Positions 61,463-64,000 of a stretch of 64,000 nt of DNA are shown here, piece after piece. The stretch spans positions 186,001 to 250,000 of the forward strand of contig JAIOKI010000013.1 of assembly GCA_028335825.1 (NCBI GenBank). The letters run 5' to 3'. The DNA is from Nosema muscidifuracis. Its lineage: Eukaryota > Microsporidia > Nosematidae. A model generated the notes under the pieces. That model was given only the letters and a program-made list of their open reading frames with translations. It was not told where the DNA came from and did no database searches. Position 1 is the stretch's first letter, and each line of letters opens with the position of its first letter. A program made the translations under genes and the position numbers.

Positions 61463-62323
61463 AGAAGATTTTTATATCATAAAGTATTCTATTAGTGGAT
61501 TATTCAGCTCTCTACTAAATTCAATTAAAAATGTAATAATATTTAAAAGGGGAATTTTAATTAAAAATTGAAAGAAATGATTTTTTAAAAATATCTAACA
61601 AAATTAAAAATAATAAATTTCAACAACAACAATTATTCAGTATACATGAATATTATTATTATGCAATAAATATATTTTAAATAAAACAATTTATTAATAT
61701 ACATGAATATTATTTTTATGCAACTGACATATTTAAAATGTCATAAATGTTGAATAAAAAAAAATTAATTTTAAAAATACAATTTATGCTATAATAAATG
61801 ATTAATTTCATAAATATCAAATAAATGATTCATTTTAAAAATATCAAATAGAAATAAATTATTAAAATAGAAATAGTTAATGTCAAATAAAAATAAATGA
61901 TTAAAATAGAAATGATTCATTTTAAAAATATCAAATAAAAATAAATTATTAAAATAGAAATAATTAATTTCAAATAGAAATGATTCATTTTAAAAATATC
62001 AAATAAAAATAAATGACTAAAATAGAAATAATTGATTTTAAAATATCAGATAAAAATAATTAATGTCAAATATAAATAATTAATGTCAAACAGAAATGAT
62101 TTAAAATAAAAATAAATGATATCAAATAGAAATGATTTAAAAAAGAAATAAATGATATCAAATAGAAATGATGTTAAATAGAAATGATATCAAATAGTAA
62201 TGATTAAAATAAAAATAATTAATTTACATAAATATCATTTTATGCTATAATAAAATATACATCAATAAAAAAACTTATTTTTAATAAAATTGTTATTTTT
62301 TAATAAATATTAAACTTTTTAAG
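61463..62323. repeat. 0.86-kb intergenic region dominated by AAATAGAAATGATTYATTTTA repeats
   Basis: From about 61780 to 62215 there are a dozen or more loosely tandem units built from AAATATCAAATAAAAATAAA and AAATAGAAATGATT, with variable spacing. Before that, two copies of a unit with ATACATGAATATTATT occur near 61640 and 61698. No gene is seen. Confidence 0.7.
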
Positions 62324-62337
62324 CCCTGCCTTAAAGA

Positions 62338-63984
62338 ATGTTAGATCTAATTTTTAGTAAAAGATATTTAAGAAGAAAATTAGTTTTAATAACAAGTATA
62401 TTAACAATGGTACTACACTTCTACAGTAGAAGTATTAAACAAGTAAAATATATAGTAGAGAAGAAAGAGGTTCAACCAAAGATATTAACAAAATCTGAAT
62501 GGAAAAGGATTCCTCCTATCAGACATCCAATACCAACTCTTCCTAATACTTCTAATAATAATTTTTTATTAAACACTGATCAACTCATTTCAGATGTAGA
62601 AAATTCAAGAAACAGGAGAACAATAATTAATCCACCAAGTTTATCTAATAACCAATTAAAAGAAGAAGTTAAGAATCAATGGTATTTTTATACTAAGATA
62701 TCTGAATGGGTAGATTATATTTATAATAGTGGATTTGTTAAAGGAATATCAGAAAAAGGATTTATTCAATATTTTAAACATCTGATAAAAAATTCATTAC
62801 CAGATAATATTTTATTTAAAATTTTAAGATTTCTTTGTAATTGTTTTTATGAAGGTTGTTTAAAACAATCAGTAAATTGGAGTAAAGAAATTAAGAATTA
62901 TGTTAGTAATGTGTGTCATAAAGGATGGAATATATCTAAAGAATATTTTAATAAATTTAAAACATTTATAACAGGATCAGAAAAAAAAGAAGAGAACGAC
63001 TCAACGGATAGTAAAGTTGGAAGTTATTTTTCTTCTATTAAAGATAAGTTTTCAAATATATTTTTTTGGAAGAATGAAAATGTAGGAAATAATCAAATTG
63101 AAGATAATAAGATTGATAATAATATCATAGTAGAAGGTAATAAGATTGATAATAGTATCATAGTAGAAAGTAATAATAATAAAAGGACTGTTGTATTAGA
63201 AGGTAATAATCAGAAATCATTTCTCAGTTGGTTATATAGTATCATAATAGATACTCCTATAAGATTATATTATAAGATGGTTGGAAAAAAAGATATACCA
63301 AAAATAGAAGGAAATAATAAAATTGAAGGTAATAAGATTGATAATAATATCATAGTAGAAGGTAATAATAAGAAGTCATTTCTCAGTTGGTTGTATAGTA
63401 TCATAATAGATACTCCTATGAAATTATATTATAAGATGGTTGGAAAAAAAGATATACCAGAAATAGAAGGAAATAATAAAATTGAAGATAATACGATTAA
63501 TATAGTAGAGGGAAATAAATTAAAAAATCAAATTGAAGACAATACTAATATAAATAGTCAAATTGAAGATAATAAAAATGGATGGTATTATAGATTTGGA
63601 CTTGATCGAGTATACGATTTTTTAAAATCCCCAATTGAAAATATTAAGAATTTTTTTAAATCAAAGAAAGAAAAAAATATCTTAGACTTAAATAATAATC
63701 AAAATATAATTGAGAATACTCCTATAATTGAAGAAGTAGAATCTAATATAGAAGAATCAATAAGATCAGAGGAAAATAATGATCCTATAATTGAAGAAGT
63801 AGAATCTATTACAGAAGAACCAATAAGATCAAAAGAAAATCTTCCATTTGATCTTATTAATAAAATGGAAGAATTAGAATCAAAAAAAGAATGGTATGAT
63901 CCTAATGAAGATTCTGAAGAAAAATGGTTCGATGCTATTGAAGGTTCTGAAGAACAGTGGAAGAACTTTCAAGAAGAGTTGTAA
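62338..63984 (+). CDS. membrane-anchored orphan protein with duplicated amphipathic Trp modules
   Basis: The 548-residue protein starts with a basic stretch and a single hydrophobic segment (about 13-28), so it is probably signal-anchored. The middle contains two near-identical ~45-residue copies of KSFLSWLYSIIIDTP followed by LYYKMVGKKDIP, separated by GNNKIEGNKIDNNIIVEGN-type Asn repeats (DNA about 63200-63480). A related aromatic helix (GWYYRFGLDRVYDFLKSPIE) follows at about 417-437. The C-terminus is acidic, with duplicated PIIEEVESIxEEPIRS units and W-rich endings. No known domain is recognised. The repeated Trp/Tyr amphipathic helices suggest membrane-surface binding, by inference only. 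CCC lies about a dozen bases before the ATG. Confidence 0.75.
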   Translation: MLDLIFSKRYLRRKLVLITSILTMVLHFYSRSIKQVKYIVEKKEVQPKILTKSEWKRIPPIRHPIPTLPNTSNNNFLLNTDQLISDVENSRNRRTIINPPSLSNNQLKEEVKNQWYFYTKISEWVDYIYNSGFVKGISEKGFIQYFKHLIKNSLPDNILFKILRFLCNCFYEGCLKQSVNWSKEIKNYVSNVCHKGWNISKEYFNKFKTFITGSEKKEENDSTDSKVGSYFSSIKDKFSNIFFWKNENVGNNQIEDNKIDNNIIVEGNKIDNSIIVESNNNKRTVVLEGNNQKSFLSWLYSIIIDTPIRLYYKMVGKKDIPKIEGNNKIEGNKIDNNIIVEGNNKKSFLSWLYSIIIDTPMKLYYKMVGKKDIPEIEGNNKIEDNTINIVEGNKLKNQIEDNTNINSQIEDNKNGWYYRFGLDRVYDFLKSPIENIKNFFKSKKEKNILDLNNNQNIIENTPIIEEVESNIEESIRSEENNDPIIEEVESITEEPIRSKENLPFDLINKMEELESKKEWYDPNEDSEEKWFDAIEGSEEQWKNFQEEL

Positions 63985-64000
63985 ATATTATTAAGAAAAT

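Overview
The window is from the nuclear genome of a microsporidian, a spore-forming intracellular fungal relative. Four things point there. The DNA is very A+T-rich. The genes are intron-poor and the proteins are eukaryotic but shortened. Most start codons have a CCC (less often GGG) motif directly or a few bases upstream, a known microsporidian transcription signal. Several proteins are cut down to their core domains. Gene spacing is wide for this phylum, with A+T-rich tandem repeats between genes, so this is probably one of the larger, less compacted genomes. The species cannot be named from the sequence. Layout, left to right: 0-4.2 kb holds a coiled-coil orphan, a PLAC8-like protein, an RNF10/Mag2-type RING protein with one in-frame stop, a minimal Cwc24 and chaperonin CCT5. 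5.5-13 kb holds a class III nucleotide cyclase domain, a peroxisomal-type thiolase and a P4-ATPase flippase, separated by long repeat-rich gaps. 13-25 kb holds a Ki-67-like FHA protein, ribosomal protein L5, an Rrn7-like Pol I factor, Sec63, an APC2-like cullin, an orphan and a Med4-like protein. 25-41 kb holds a ubiquitin protease, an Slh1/ASCC3-like helicase with one in-frame stop, Rpn6, an Rmp1-like RNase MRP subunit, a SMARCAL1-like annealing helicase with one in-frame stop, and the ERAD ligase Doa10. 41-54.3 kb is a gene-poor island. The only genes seen in or at its edge encode proteins with N-terminal signal peptides: a protein with a C-terminal RING-like motif, two members of an apparently new paralogous family (one intact, one decayed) and a 13-cysteine small protein. 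Each family member lies downstream of a copy of the same degenerate ~0.7 kb sequence. 55-64 kb returns to ordinary genes: Ssu72, glutathione synthetase, a beta-adaptin, an intron-containing tRNA-Tyr divergent from Pol III subunit RPC11, SmD2, and two membrane-anchored orphans. The conserved genes serve transcription (Pol I, II and III), protein turnover (cullin, RING proteins, ubiquitin protease, proteasome lid, ERAD), translation quality control, secretion and membrane traffic. The main items for follow-up are the secreted-protein island, the cyclase, the thiolase, the Sec63 without an HPD motif, and three conserved genes that each carry one in-frame stop. All names come from reading the sequence alone; no database search was possible.
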